In this document: in pieces, positions 48,034-59,839 of the stretch
How positions within the stretch are numbered: position 1 is the stretch's first letter
How the letters are laid out: every line of letters starts with the position of its first letter
Assembly (NCBI GenBank): GCA_036674765.1
Contig: JARVKI010000025.1
Span: 310,001-374,000 of the forward strand
Direction of reading: 5' to 3'
Source: Seiridium cupressi
Taxonomy: Eukaryota; Ascomycota; Sordariomycetes; Amphisphaeriales; Sporocadaceae
DNA length: 64,000 nt
Notes under the pieces: model-generated
Database searches by the model: none
Told to the model about the DNA's origin: nothing
What the model saw: the letters and a program-made list of their open reading frames with translations, nothing else
Program-made: the position numbers and the translations under genes

Positions 48034-50019
48034 TCACCAGTTCCTAGTAAGCCGGCTATCTTGGTAGCCGGCTCGTCCCACCGAACGTTGCGTTTCAGAG
48101 GCCACCGCAGTCAAGGTTGCATCCGATGAAAGGAGCTGTTGGCTCGTATTGGTGCTCATTGACGGTGAGTTTCCATTTTGCGAAGGAGTAGGTGGAGAAC
48201 TTGGAAAATACGAATGGTTCACTGTCTGACTTGCACCCAGCGTGGCCGCATGTGGAGTACCAGGTGTTGAAATCCCGGTGAAAGCGTTGGAAGCAGGCGT
48301 CGTAGGACTATGGTAACTACTAACGCTTGTCGCTGATACTGCCGGTACAAAGTGAGGCTTGAGATCTCCACCCTGCGGAATGGGCTGATATGAATGGCCA
48401 AGAGGTACTGAGAGACCCTCCTCTGTGAGTGCAGGGGTTTGGACTTGTGGACCTAGATTTTGGTATTGCCCATTTCCAAAGTCATATTGCGAAGGGTCGA
48501 GATAAGCAATCGTGCCGGTAGGATTCGGTTTCTCCTCATTTGGATGGTTGCGGCTTCGATGTTCCGTACCTTTCTCTGGAGTTGGACGACCATTAGCAAA
48601 CATGACTTAGGCCATGAAGGTTGACTTACCGCTTATGATACCCATCAACGTAAAGAAGGTCAAAGCGGTCAGAAAGATTGGCACTAGCTGACCGAAAGTG
48701 GTGGCATCGTTTTCTGGGTTTTGACCGTTGTCAAGCTGAAGCCAACCTGACCTGTCAACCCAGCCGCGCAAGGCGAAGATGTACTGGCCGGACAGAACCA
48801 CCGTCGCGCAACTGATGGCAATACCACCCAGCAAGTAGATCAAAAAGCTGAATTCCACAACTTTCCTGGAAAATCGCCCATATGGTTTTGCTTTGGGGAA
48901 CCAACGACCGATCATGTCAACTAAGCCCTTCCTATATTTCGAACGCACTCTCTTCGCTCCACCCCGCCACCATCGGATAAACTCGACTATCAGTGCGGCA
49001 ATATAGAACACAAGCATTACAATATACATGTTCCAACCTTGAATCTTGTTTTTTGGCGTAGAATTTCCAATAGTGTTCACGAAGAACTGTTCATTACCTG
49101 CAAATGACTGCTTAAACATATCAGAGACTTGGGCATTGGAATCCTGGAAACAAGCGGCTGGAAGGAACATCAAGCTGTCCGTCTCATTCGCAGGGGGTAC
49201 AGCGGTGGGGAAGATGACCTTGGGGTCGGTCGAAACGTTCTGGTTCGACATGAAGACGCCCGCTAAGATGTACACCTGTGACACAAACTCCTCTGAGGAG
49301 TGCAAGCCACGGATAGCGCCAGAAGTCCCGAACCTGGTTCGATTAGCTTTGACATACTAGGAAGAACGAGCGTCTTTTCAATGCTACTTGCAATGGTGAC
49401 TGTCATGAGATGTGTCGCGCAGGTGAGGAGCACGATGTTCGAGACGAGGTTGTAATGGTAAGCCGAGATACTGCAGCCCTGTGAATAACGCAAAGTTACA
49501 GCATATGCAGCACCAGTAAAGATTTGCTGGTCACTGCACGCCTGCACGAGAGCTTCCATAATATCTGTTGCGCTCCATTTCTTGTGGGTTTGTGTTTGGT
49601 TTCTGAAACAGTAGAAGGCGTCAGTCGATATAAGTTACGTGTGATTGCTACTGATCGGTGTATATGTTTATTGAAATTGTGAAAAAGTGCTTACTCTTTG
49701 GAGGAGCGCTGCTTCCAGCCGACTGCTTTCGCGATCTGCCACAACACGTCCGCAATGCTGAGCAACAATGCAAATGCTGTGACTCTCAGGAAATCACCCA
49801 GTACCTGAGGTCGTAAGCGGTGATTGAGGAAAGGGGAAAGGAACAAACACGACTTACCCCTATGCCGCCAATATCAGGGTTACCTTTGAATTCACCTGCT
49901 GTTATGTTGCCGAGAGACTCATATTTATGAGTCGTATCACTGTAGTTACCAATGGTGCAATTGAAAGTCACATTGTAATGACTTCGACGGTCTGGGATTG
50001 AGACATAAGCTCCCATCAT
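48034..50019 (-). CDS. multi-pass membrane protein, hypothetical fungal family
   Basis: Function unknown. Five exons (50019-49858, 49804-49695, 49602-49358, 49292-48630, 48575-48034) join in frame to 573 residues. The N-terminal part has possible N-glycosylation sites (NVTF, NCTI, NITA), so it probably faces outside. Hydrophobic helices follow: VLGDFLRVTAFALLLSIADV, one around NLVSNIVLLTCATHLMTV, MYIVMLVFYIAALIVEFI, FSFLIYLLGGIAISCATVV and LVPIFLTALTFFTLMGII. Between them lies a basic loop (RVRSKYRKGL). The last exon is a 180-residue Pro/Ser/Thr-rich cytosolic tail. The model uses a 65-nt intron between exons 3 and 4, because the nearer acceptor would leave only 24 nt. An extra upstream exon cannot be excluded. 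I recognise it as a type common in mould genomes, without a name. Confidence 0.75.
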
Positions 50020-51301
50020 GAAGATGAACGATAATTGGTCTGTAGCTGGCTACTCGTTGGGACAGTTTTGGAGGATGCGAGATTTATGCAGACCAATTGA
50101 TGCTTACAGCATATATCTTCCGCTGCCACGAAAGAGTCACATGGGAAGGCGGACTCTTACATAGAATAGAACAGAGAACGTCTCGCGCCGAATGGAGCAG
50201 GTTATGTGTGTTAAATCTATACTTCTCATACCAATTTCCTGCCCCCACCTCTACCATTGTGAAGGGTGGTCAGCTAGTTTCTGCACTTGTGCGTTTGTGT
50301 TACTGGAATGCTTGTCATAGAAACGCCACTCCGAAGCCTCATGGTCTAGTCTAGTGCCCGAATTTTTAAGGGGCATAAGCAGACGCCAGCAGCCTTATCG
50401 CGAAACACAGCTAATACACTATTAGCTTTTAATGGCTTGTAAGGTCTAGGGAATCTTGTGATCATCTCGCGGGGTCTCAGAAGACATATTGAGGTATACA
50501 TACATTTTGACGATATGAAATTGAAGGCGATCGCCTTACAAACCAGGTTCATAAAAGGCAAGTGTAACATGAATACTAGAAAAGCCTCTCATCACATGGA
50601 ATTTATGACTCAAAGATGCAATGCTTGGCGAAGCAGAAGAAAGCAGCAACTCCTCCCAATGAATAATTATCTATTTTTAGATCGATAGCAGACACTAAAT
50701 TATCATGGTACCTTTGTCAGCTTGCCACTGAGATTACATGATGCGAATGCTATGGGGCACATTTGCAGCCTTATGCTCATATGTCAAGTCGCACGATTCA
50801 GAGATAACTTTCCGGTTTAGGGCAAGCCGCTTAATTCTTGCACGCAGGCTTGTTTAGATGGGGCCACTCCTTGTATATCTACAACCCCGAGAATTCCCAC
50901 GTGGGTAAGTGATATGAGTGTAACGTGACGACCGGGGTTCGGGACGTGGAATGATCTTCCACCTTGACTGCGCCGCTCCGCCGCTCCGAGCTGTGTCAGT
51001 TGGCTCGGCTATACTAAGAGGGGAAGTCGCTTATCAACAGTGAGCATTATGGTTGTTCAGCTGCAGCCTTGCCATGACCAGTGTTGCCCTCTGTGCTATT
51101 CAACATGTCACACTGAGAGATGAACTATTCCAGGATTGATTATTTCCCCGCCACGGTTGGATCCTTCGACGCATGGCGTGGTTTCAAGGCTCAATTTGAG
51201 CGCCACGTGGGCACTCCTGGCTACTATCCAAAGTGTTGGAGGCGAAAGAACCAATAATTCTGGCTGAGCTTGGTCAATCAATCGTCAGCGAAAGAGGTAT
51301 G
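50020..51301. other. intergenic stretch
   Basis: No convincing gene in 1.3 kb. A short frame after the ATG near 51121 has no family character. The stretch ends at the 131-bp element. Confidence 0.45.
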
Positions 51302-51432
51302 TGTCAGAGTCGATCCGGTATCGGGTCGCAATCGTGTATATTAGGGTTGCCTCCCCCCTTATTCGATAGAAGGCAGAGGTCAGCGTGCCAATACTCAGCC
51401 CCTAGCACTCCCTGCGACAACTCTATCTGACA
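51302..51432 (+). mobile_element. 131-bp LTR-like element, copy B
   Basis: Same element as at 20525-20655, in the opposite orientation, with three mismatches in 131 bases. Ends are TGTCAGA and TCTGACA. A perfect 5-bp duplication, GTATG, lies at 51297-51301 and 51433-51437. It differs from the duplication of the other copy, so these are two independent insertions and not a segmental duplication. An internal GTGTATATTAG could be a TATA region. It lies about 140 bp upstream of the first recognisable sugar-transporter pseudogene sequence. Confidence 0.88.
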
Positions 51433-51569
51433 GTATGTCTGTATGTACTGATCCGTTCTTAGTTTTCTGGGCCGATTTTTCTAACGGATTATACAAAATC
51501 AAATTATTACATGTATGGTATTATGTTTGAATGTATTATTTCCAACGGTGTCATCATGCTCGCCAGCTT

Positions 51570-52721
51570 AAACACAGGCGGACGACACTATGGTAGCGAC
51601 CAGGGAGCAATACCGGGTCGGCATTGCTGTTCCCACTCATTCCCTCGGCCTTGCTCTCATCGCATCATTTTTCCTGACTGATACACCATGGCGGCTTGCA
51701 TCTTAGAATAGGCCCGAAGAGGCACTGGATGACCTATCTGCATGTAGACTTCGAAGTGCAGATCCAAATGATCCTGCTCTCGCACCAGAGTTCGAAGCCA
51801 TGTACGACTAGATCCGCAACAAACAGCAAGCTTTCGCCGGCAAGTCTATGTTCCAATAATGAAAGAGATCGCGACCATCCTGTCGTTCAGGAGGATGTTC
51901 TTGCTCGGTGCTAGCATGCAAACCGTTGCACAGTGGTCGGGTGGCAGTGGAATTACTTTTTATATCGTGGACATCTTCCAGTGTGCTGGTATCGCCGGCC
52001 GTAACTCATCGCTCATCACAAGCAATGCCTAGGACGCTGTCAAGCTTGTGTTCACCACGGTGTCCACCTGGGGCTTGGTGGACATACTCAGTTGGTGAAA
52101 GTGCTTCACCGCTGGGCCAGGTCACCCGTGCATCACCACATCTACATGGCTACTTTCAAAAGTTTCGAAAACAAGTCCATCTCGGATGCGGCCATTGCGA
52201 GCGTGTTCATCTACACAGTGGGGTGATTAATTGGACTTGCACCGTGCAGTACTTCTATGGTACCGAGATATACCCCACAAGGATCCGCAGCGTCTGCTAC
52301 GCCGTCAATATGATGCTCCATTTTTTTTTTCTTTCAATTCGCAATGGTTTTAATCACCCCCAGCATGTTCGTCGCCCTACGTATCTGGGGTGCGTACGTC
52401 TTTTGGGCGTGCATACGTGCGGTGGGTTTGTCTGTGCTATGGTTGGTGGCGCCAGAGACCAAGGGCGTCCCAATGAAAAACATGGAAGAGCTGTTTTCTG
52501 GACCTTGGTGGATGGAATATGAGGCCAAAGTTGACGAAGATGTGTACAATGAAACATTGCCCAAGAAGGACGATCTCTTTGTCGGTGACAAGCCATCGGG
52601 CCGAACTGTAGAGAGACGGGAGGAGATATGTAGTAAATTACTGTTCTGGACTTGTGGGTCTGTGTCGATTGAGACCATTTCTCCTTTTGCTCATTGCGGT
52701 TGTTCGGAAGCCTACAAGTGA
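51570..52721 (+). pseudogene. MFS sugar/quinate transporter remnant
   Basis: The reading frame resembles the middle and C-terminal parts of fungal quinate/hexose permeases: REQYRVGIAV and ALIASFFLTDTPW followed by NRPEEAL, MQTVAQWSGGSGITFYIVDIF, and a well kept end with APETKGVPMKNMEELFSGPWW. The N-terminal half is missing. Several stops break the rest: one after WRLAS, one near MYD, two near 51856-51861, one after TSNA, and frame changes around 52090-52340. The last 126 codons (from 52344) are continuous. This is an old, truncated gene copy. The 131-bp element lies just upstream. Confidence 0.85.
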
Positions 52722-52892
52722 AGTTTCGGTATCATAAAAGTATTCATTTTCAGACGGGTAAACAGGGCTACTGAATAGAATCAGTAATTTATAAACTAAA
52801 CAGTTCGAGCATAATCAATTTTTGGCCCGCATACGAACGAGTCGCGGACCGAGGAGTTGACGATAGCCATCGCAGTAGAGCGAGTCGTCAGA

Positions 52893-54110
52893 TCAGTCAC
52901 TCTCCTCACCCATCCCAGAGATTTTGCGAAATATCCTCTCCGCTATACCAAACCTCAAATTGAGTATTGTCTCATGCTCCGTTCCTTTGATGGTATGGCT
53001 TTGAAATCGAATCCCTTCCCCGCGTCGCTCGGGTTTCCAACAGTCAGCCAGCCATTGCGGCCCCGCGGTTTCACCAATCATGTTGTCGGACTCAGCAAAG
53101 AACATTTCCACTTCCAATTGCGCAGATGAAGGATTTTCCGCCGCCCGCTTTTCTTCCAACGCCGCAAGCATCGGCACGATCTTATCGACGTCATCCCATG
53201 TGCCCCAAGCCACCTTCTTCAGAACGAGAAGCACCTCCTGTCCTAAACCGTGAACGCTCTCGGCATAGGTGCGAGCAATGAAGCGCTGCAGCATTGTCTC
53301 CTCGAGCTCAACCATCTCGACGTCAGCGCCTTCCGCAAGTGGCTGTTTCGTATGGGCCCACGAGGGGATCAAGCTGGAGAACAATCTACCGCTGAAACCA
53401 ATGACCGGCGCAACACTTGACTGGACGAACCCCGCAACAGTATCGAATTGCTGTAGGATGGCAGGAGGCAATAGGTTGCTCAATGACAAGAGCGTGAGCC
53501 CCGAGTGTGTCGGGTGGACCCACGGCCCGCAAAAGGTGACATAAGGGCGGTCGGGTCGCAGCAGGTGGCGGAGGTGCAACAAGGTATGGAGCGCATATAG
53601 AGTCCCTGCGCTTTGACATGCGAGCGTGACGTGAGATACGTTCAAGTGTTGCAGCAAGGCTGGCACGATCTCAATCCATGTGTCTAGGCGGAGGTGCTTC
53701 TCTACTTCGGTGGTGCCACCTATACCCGGTCGGTCAGGATTAATTATGCGCACCTTGTACTTCTTTGCGAGCTTGTCTTTGGCGACATGGAGAAAACGAC
53801 TGTTAAAGCTGTCAGCACAACAGCAACGAGCGAACCGAGAAGATACAGACCTGCTGAGGAGGGGGCCGCAGAACAAAAGAACATTCTCCTGCTCTGGCTG
53901 ATCGGGATTGCGGTAGCCATAGTCACTATACGTCACATGGAAGGGTGCGGACCGTCCTGGACGAGGTGGTAGTGTGAAAGTCCGATTGAAGCGGGCATCG
54001 TCTAGGAATGCCTCAACGTCGGAAGTCGGGCCCGAGCCGGTGGCCAACGCGTCACTGCGGACCTGGTCTAACGGGACCTGGGGCAGAGCTTCTGCCACTA
54101 TTTGCGACAT
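52893..54110 (-). CDS. alpha/beta hydrolase fold protein
   Basis: This is a soluble hydrolase or esterase-like enzyme; the substrate is unknown. The frame is open throughout (405 codons), but a 51-nt intron at 53850-53800 is likely. It has GT-AG ends and length divisible by three, and its removal joins LLFCGPLL to SSRFLHVAKDK, giving 388 residues. The core shows NPDRPGIGGT, the nucleophile elbow ACQSAG (Ser in a CXSXG form of GXSXG), and a late HTIKGTEHETIL segment that holds the likely catalytic His; an acid in the FFAESDNMIGE region fits the fold. A cap of helices lies between. There is no signal peptide. Neighbours give no pathway. Confidence 0.85.
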   Translation of the reverse strand: MSQIVAEALPQVPLDQVRSDALATGSGPTSDVEAFLDDARFNRTFTLPPRPGRSAPFHVTYSDYGYRNPDQPEQENVLLFCGPLLSRSVSSRFARCCCADSFNSRFLHVAKDKLAKKYKVRIINPDRPGIGGTTEVEKHLRLDTWIEIVPALLQHLNVSHVTLACQSAGTLYALHTLLHLRHLLRPDRPYVTFCGPWVHPTHSGLTLLSLSNLLPPAILQQFDTVAGFVQSSVAPVIGFSGRLFSSLIPSWAHTKQPLAEGADVEMVELEETMLQRFIARTYAESVHGLGQEVLLVLKKVAWGTWDDVDKIVPMLAALEEKRAAENPSSAQLEVEMFFAESDNMIGETAGPQWLADCWKPERRGEGIRFQSHTIKGTEHETILNLRFGIAERIFRKISGMGEESD

Positions 54111-54987
54111 GACTGTCGCTCAAGCTATTCTCGGTGTGTAGTGATATTGCTTCAATGATGTCAGAAGTTCTTACGAGTTCTTCAGGACGTTTGGATATGT
54201 CACGGTCCTATATGCTGGTAATTTGGTATATTGTTGTTGCACGAAGAAGAAAGGAGGAAACTAAGTTCTAGGCTAGTGTGACGGCTTTTTGTAGGCGCCG
54301 TGCCGCTAGCGCCTTAGTGGCGTCTTGGTGCCGTGACAGGATAGGATCGCACAATATAAAGCATGAGATCAAGTCAATGGGCGCATTTCCTGCTGCCTGC
54401 AATCCGGCGTCGCGGCCAGAAGGCGCTACAATGCACTTTAAGCTAACGTAACTGGCTAATGTAGGTTAGGGGTTGCACTCACTTACTACCCCACTATTAG
54501 GGCCGTAGGGAGTAGTACCGTCCCGCTGGGAAGAGCCTCCACACACCATGACGAAATATGCCATTGCGCAACTATTCGCGCCGTGAGATTCGTCAGCGAT
54601 TCAGCAACGACATCGAGGTCATGCCGCTCGTCGCCCATGTGCTTGTTCAAAAGTGACTGACTTGGGATGCCCACCTCGGGACGTATGCTGCTAACTAGTC
54701 TAGTGGCCTGACCCCGCTCTCCCCATATCAGCTCGTCTGTAATCGTAACTCTCGTAATCGTGGAACAAAAAGGCTGGCTGCAGACGCCAGCTGAGCCGGT
54801 CATCTCTTATCTCTTCGACAAGAAACGTGATAGGGCAGGAAGCTTGATACGATGGAGTCTGGCACACTCTTCCCGCATTTGAGGGCAAAGGGCATGATCA
54901 GCCGGATGGGCTGTGGCCGCGGTAGCGATCAATAATCTACAGAACTTGGGACGAAAAATAACTTGATATAACATTCCGAGGAGCGAA
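54111..54987. other. intergenic stretch
   Basis: No gene is supported. A GC-rich imperfect dyad lies near 54292-54335. The rest holds the hydrolase promoter and the receptor 3' UTR. Confidence 0.45.
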
Positions 54988-56361
54988 CTACGGTTGAGCA
55001 CAAGACGATACTGACTTGCTTGACCAGTCATCTTTCGAAACCGCCTGAGCATTGATTACAAGCTGGCTGTCATCGCTGTGCAATTCGAAAGCATTATGCC
55101 CTACTTCTTTCCCAAGTCTGTGCGTGGTTTCCAGGTGGAAATCGCGCTGGACGTGAATCCGATTGGCCGTCGTTATGTCGTCGCCGTTGGATCGCTGGTA
55201 CTTTCTCAAGTTCGTAGCCGAGTACGCGGAGCGGTGTTTGCGCCGGTTGATGAGGGCATTGATTGATGGTAGGCAAGCGCAGATGAGCCCGATGCCTACT
55301 TCTGCGTTCCTGTGTAGTTGATTCGCTGTTAGTATTGCGTTCTCCTACGGGGAAGATACCACACCTGATTCTTCACCAGTCAAGATATCGAAGGGGAACT
55401 TTCCACATACCCTGAGAAGACCAGTTTGACGAAGACTATTGTCTGGTTCGTTGAATTCCCCTCCGCTACGGTTATGCCAAGTCGGTAGATACTGAATGCA
55501 GTCGCCAATCCTCCTGCGCACAGAATTCCGACGACGCGCATTTTCTTCTTGCGGGACATGTTCAGCGACCACGTCAAGGGTGTCGGCAGCAGCAGGATGG
55601 CGAGATCGCTAACGACACTGATGACCGAGTCGGCAGTGATCAGGGCAGTTTGATCGACGCATTTGTCTTGCTCGCCTTTCCAGTACGCCGAGATGGGAGA
55701 GCAGATTCGGATCTTGATTATCAGGGCAGTGACATAGTATATGACCAGCAGTCCGAGGAAGACGTAGATGCCCCGGATAGTCTTTGTGTAGACGGAGCCA
55801 AATATTCGCGCGATGAGCAGGAGCAGTGCCAATTTACAGAAAAGTGCCGTGGGTGCGTAATGGATCGTCGAGGCGTACGCGATTTTGAAAAACGGTTCCA
55901 TTTCTTCTTTTCTAACTTCCCACTGATTGAGGCCACCTCCGTGAATACTCACTGGTCACAAGAGTTAGCAGCACAGTCTGCAACGGGGAAGAAGTGCCTC
56001 TTACACATGATGCCCGTAATGCAGTACCCAATCATCAGGACCTGATTCGGGGTCAGCTATGCGAATAAGGTTGACCCTTGAACGTACTTACATATGCGAT
56101 GAGTGTCATGCCTAGAGAAAAGCAAGGTTAGATGTAGATGACACAAGTTCCACTCAGTACCAACTTACAGTCTTCCCAACCAAATGTTCCCTTCTGGACA
56201 CTGAATTTCGCATAGAGCTTCAGCGCGATGGCTAGGGTCACCAAGAAGAGTGTAAGACCCTGAACGACATAATTCAACGTGCGTAAGACATCTTGAGGGT
56301 CGTCCAGGTTGACCGTTGCCCCATCAGGAGGTGCTGCCGCGCCCGGATAGGCTGCGTCCAT
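54988..56361 (-). CDS. PTH11-like seven-helix membrane protein (second copy)
   Basis: Another putative surface receptor of the SAT4/PTH11 type. Five exons (56361-56169, 56111-56092, 56041-56005, 55951-55411, 55309-54988) give 370 residues. Two of the exons are only 20 and 37 nt, which an automatic caller may miss. Marks are TFGWEDCMTLIAYVLMIGY across the first splices, ASTIHYAPTALFCKLALLLL, CSPISAYWKG, ITADSVISVVSDLAILLLPTPL, and AEVGIGLICACLPTINALI after the last splice. The tail is polar. It lacks a CFEM lead. It is clearly a paralogue of the gene at 39686, not a recent duplicate: loop sequences differ widely. Confidence 0.86.
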
Positions 56362-59300
56362 GGCCTGCGGGCCACGATGGAGGTTATGAGTAAGTAATGC
56401 AAGCAGGATCAAACGCGAGCTGCGAAAAGATGACGAAATAGCATCTTTTAGATCGAGTTGAGTTCGAGGTTTGTCGCAGGTTTCTGTTCCCAAAGATACC
56501 ATTTAGAGTCGTGCCAGCCCGTCAGGGCATGGCGGAACGTTTTGCTCAATGGGACTGGAGAATCTCCCAAAAGCAGCCAGCAGCCCATCTTGGAGAGGCT
56601 TAGTCTCAAAGCTATTAAGATCTACAGGCATGTCCAGAAACAGCTTTCGATAAGACTCTAGTTTTCCGCAGCTTTTGAGACATCAGGGAGCGCCAAGCCT
56701 GCATGAGCTTTGAAGTGCAAAATAATGCGCACGCGTGCTGGGTTTGAGAGTCAATGATAGGCAGTGATGGGCGAGGCGGGCGCTATAACTCCACTTGTGC
56801 ACCAGGAACAGTGCTGTCTAGTAGGCCACTCATAGGGGCTAGTGACCAGCCAGCCGTGGGGATGTGATAAGCCCAAGCAGAATTGGGCTCTAGGAAGTCG
56901 TCCTTATCTTTCCAATACCTGGGCTCACTCACTAGCAGTCTCTTGCTGGCGGCTCTTATCTTTTCGGGCTTTATTCGAGCAGGAGCCGAAATCAAACACG
57001 ATCGGATCTGGGCCCCTGCGCCAAGATGTTCTACTCCTGGAAACTCTCTGTCCTTTGCTGCTGGCTGCCAGCTGCCCGGGCATGCTAAACCCCGGGTAAC
57101 CTGGATGTTCTTTATTCCAGATCGGCTGCAAGTCATTCCGTGTAAACAGAGTTTAAGTCATGATGAAGTTCAACAAAAGTACTTCTCCCTCAAGTAGGAA
57201 GTGCATATCCGACAAGAGAATTCTTGGCTCCGGCGACCATCTCATTTTCAGTTGCATTGGTCACGGGTTCGCCCCGCTAATCTAGCAGATGTTCCTGCAG
57301 GAAAGCTTATCATCACGATTGTGGGGTGGCCTTCTCAGCACCGATTGAAATCAAGTGTCAAGTGTCTGGTGTTTTATCTGTGGAACGGCCATGTATATGG
57401 GCTTAGGCTGGACTGGTTACTAGCGTAAAGTGACGAGTAGATTAGTAGTATCGAAAGGTTTTCGAAGTCGCATCATCGTTTTCCACGGACTTCAGGCCAA
57501 TACTATATGTATTGAGCATTCCCCTCATGAAAGCATTCCGCGAGCAGGAAATTGGGCACAGGCACTCAGTGGACTGCACTTCATCGGTAACAACTGCAAG
57601 TAAAAGCGCTGAGCGGTTACTGAAGCTGCGCAGGTGGTTCCAAATCGCTAGCCACTTTCGCCCAACGCAAACACTTGTCGATGATTCGCAATTGCCTGGG
57701 CCCAAGATCCCCATAATCATGAGTAATAGGTACCATTATGGCTTGTTGACAGTTATCTAAGTATCCCATCAACTACGATGGCCTTCTCTGTGAATACTGC
57801 CGGCGGTGACCCTGGAAGCACCCTGCTGTTTTCTGCTTATCTGCCCCACTGCGGCTGAGCCCTGCGGGCGACCCCCCATGTACAGAGTACGGGTCCAACT
57901 TTCCGCAACCCTCAGTTTGGTAAAAGCCTGACACAGGTCCAGAAGATCAACCGTGAGAACCAATGTACAATTAGGTTCTTAGTGGATTGTACTAATAATG
58001 GATCCCCGGAATTATGTCCTCTCTTCGGCGATATCATTCACTGGCAGGAGGCCTGATGCCTTCATGGCTCGTCCATTTTCAGCCATTCTAGTATTTCATG
58101 CCAGAACCATTAGAACCCTAGTATGTCGCGTATAACTCCGGTGTCATGCTACCACTAGTATTTCTGCCAAGGAGTATAAGCCAGATCCATCTAAATGGAT
58201 AAGGATATGATGAGAGTCTAGCTTACCTACTTTCGTCGACCAGATCTCCTGAAGAGGTGGGTGGAGAATTCGCGAAGCGGATCATCATATCATTTCTTCC
58301 TTTGATGAGTTTCTCTCCGTCAGCCAGTAAGTCTCTCGATGTCAAATACTATGGGCCTAAGTGCCCGAAACTAGAAGAAATGAATGTATGCGCCGTAAAG
58401 CTAATCCGATTCATTGAACTGCAGGTTGATAAATTCTAAGGATGAACGACAGCAGCAACCAAAAGCGCTCTAGATCTAGCTAGTAAATTACAAAGTGACT
58501 ACCTTCGGGTGGACCTCCTTCGGCTGTGTTAGATAAAGACGGACCTTGACAAGAAGGACAGCCAATAACAATCGATTAACAGGAATAGTAAATTTTGGGA
58601 GATCTAATCACCCTTGTCAAGGCTGTTGTTGACACCGTGGATATTGATTTTCCACGGTTCTTTTTTGTTATTTGCGGACTATCGAATGAGCAATGTTCTT
58701 CTTCGCCACGCCAGGTGAACTGCGAGGGGATTTTGTTGGATTTTGGTTTAAGTTTGCAAGTTTTATCCTACGTAAGACGTAGTCTTTTTCACCCGGATAA
58801 CATTTACGTTTTTTGAAACCTAAGGTGAAGGAGACAAAAAGTTTCTATATGTGATAATAATAACCAAATATAACTTTACAAATTTTTTGCCTTACATGGA
58901 AAGCCATGACTTACAAGTTGAAATCAAATAATGACACTTTTGATAATATGACCTTGGTATTCTGTTGCATCATTGGTCGATTGAGTGCTGTTAGCTCTCG
59001 CCAGTCTGCTACTCCTTACCGGTGCACTTCGCGGAGGCATATCGCACCTGAATACATTGTTCTAAATGGTTCGTTGCCTGATTTCCGAGTGCCACAGCGC
59101 AGCGACATGTTAAACTTGAGTATTCGTGAATTTGTTCTAGCTTAAAGACACCTTAAGGATAAAAGTCGCTGTCTACACGTCTTCTTGATTACCAACACCC
59201 TTGCGCCACAATATTCAGTCGTACGGTGTTGCAAAGGTCAAATCGGCGACGGCATGATTGATGGTGGTGCTGAATACCCCAGACACCCAGGCAGCCTCGC

Positions 59301-59839
59301 CAGCGGGATTTGGGCTTTCGGCTGATTAAGAGCTGATGAACGCACAGACCACGTGGGGTGGATCAGTGGGGTTCTTAGTCTTAGGCCTTCACGGCAGCAG
59401 AGGGGAGCTTCCTTCTCCCTTCATCATCATCCTCACGGAGGACCTCAATATACGGATTTCTCCCCATATTGCCGTCCATCAAGAGCTTCTCTGTAAACCT
59501 CATTGGAGCAATAGGATAACGTCTTGCCCACTAGACGGCTAGGTGCAGAGGGCAAATAGTTGTCTTACGACCTTGCCACAAGGGTCACCAGGAAGCCCGA
59601 TACACAATACGAAGTCCTTGATTTCAAGCCAGCTCAGGTGGTCCCGATCCAGTGACCGAAAAGCTATCCGAGATGAAGGGGAACGTAACGTGGACATAAT
59701 TCATTCTATATTCATTCAATCGTCTATGTACTGGCGCGTTAAGAATTGGATTGTTCAATGAGCATCCACTGCGAAAGCTCCTTGGGCTGAAAAATACCAT
59801 CTGAGTCGGACGCCTATGGCGTTAGAGCTTCCTGTATAA
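56362..59839. other. gene-poor stretch of 3.5 kb
   Basis: No gene or element could be supported. The part from about 58440 to 58920 is AT-rich with several T and A runs. Short frames have no domains. I found no inverted repeats with duplications here by eye. Confidence 0.45.

Noticed and set aside
49334..49357. 24-nt intron in the multi-pass membrane protein gene
   Set aside because: Too short for a fungal intron and it breaks the frame; the 65-nt alternative ending at 49293 fits.
20525..51432. segmental inverted duplication as explanation for the two 131-bp copies
   Set aside because: The similarity stops exactly at the TG/CA ends and each copy has a different 5-bp flanking duplication, so they are separate insertions.
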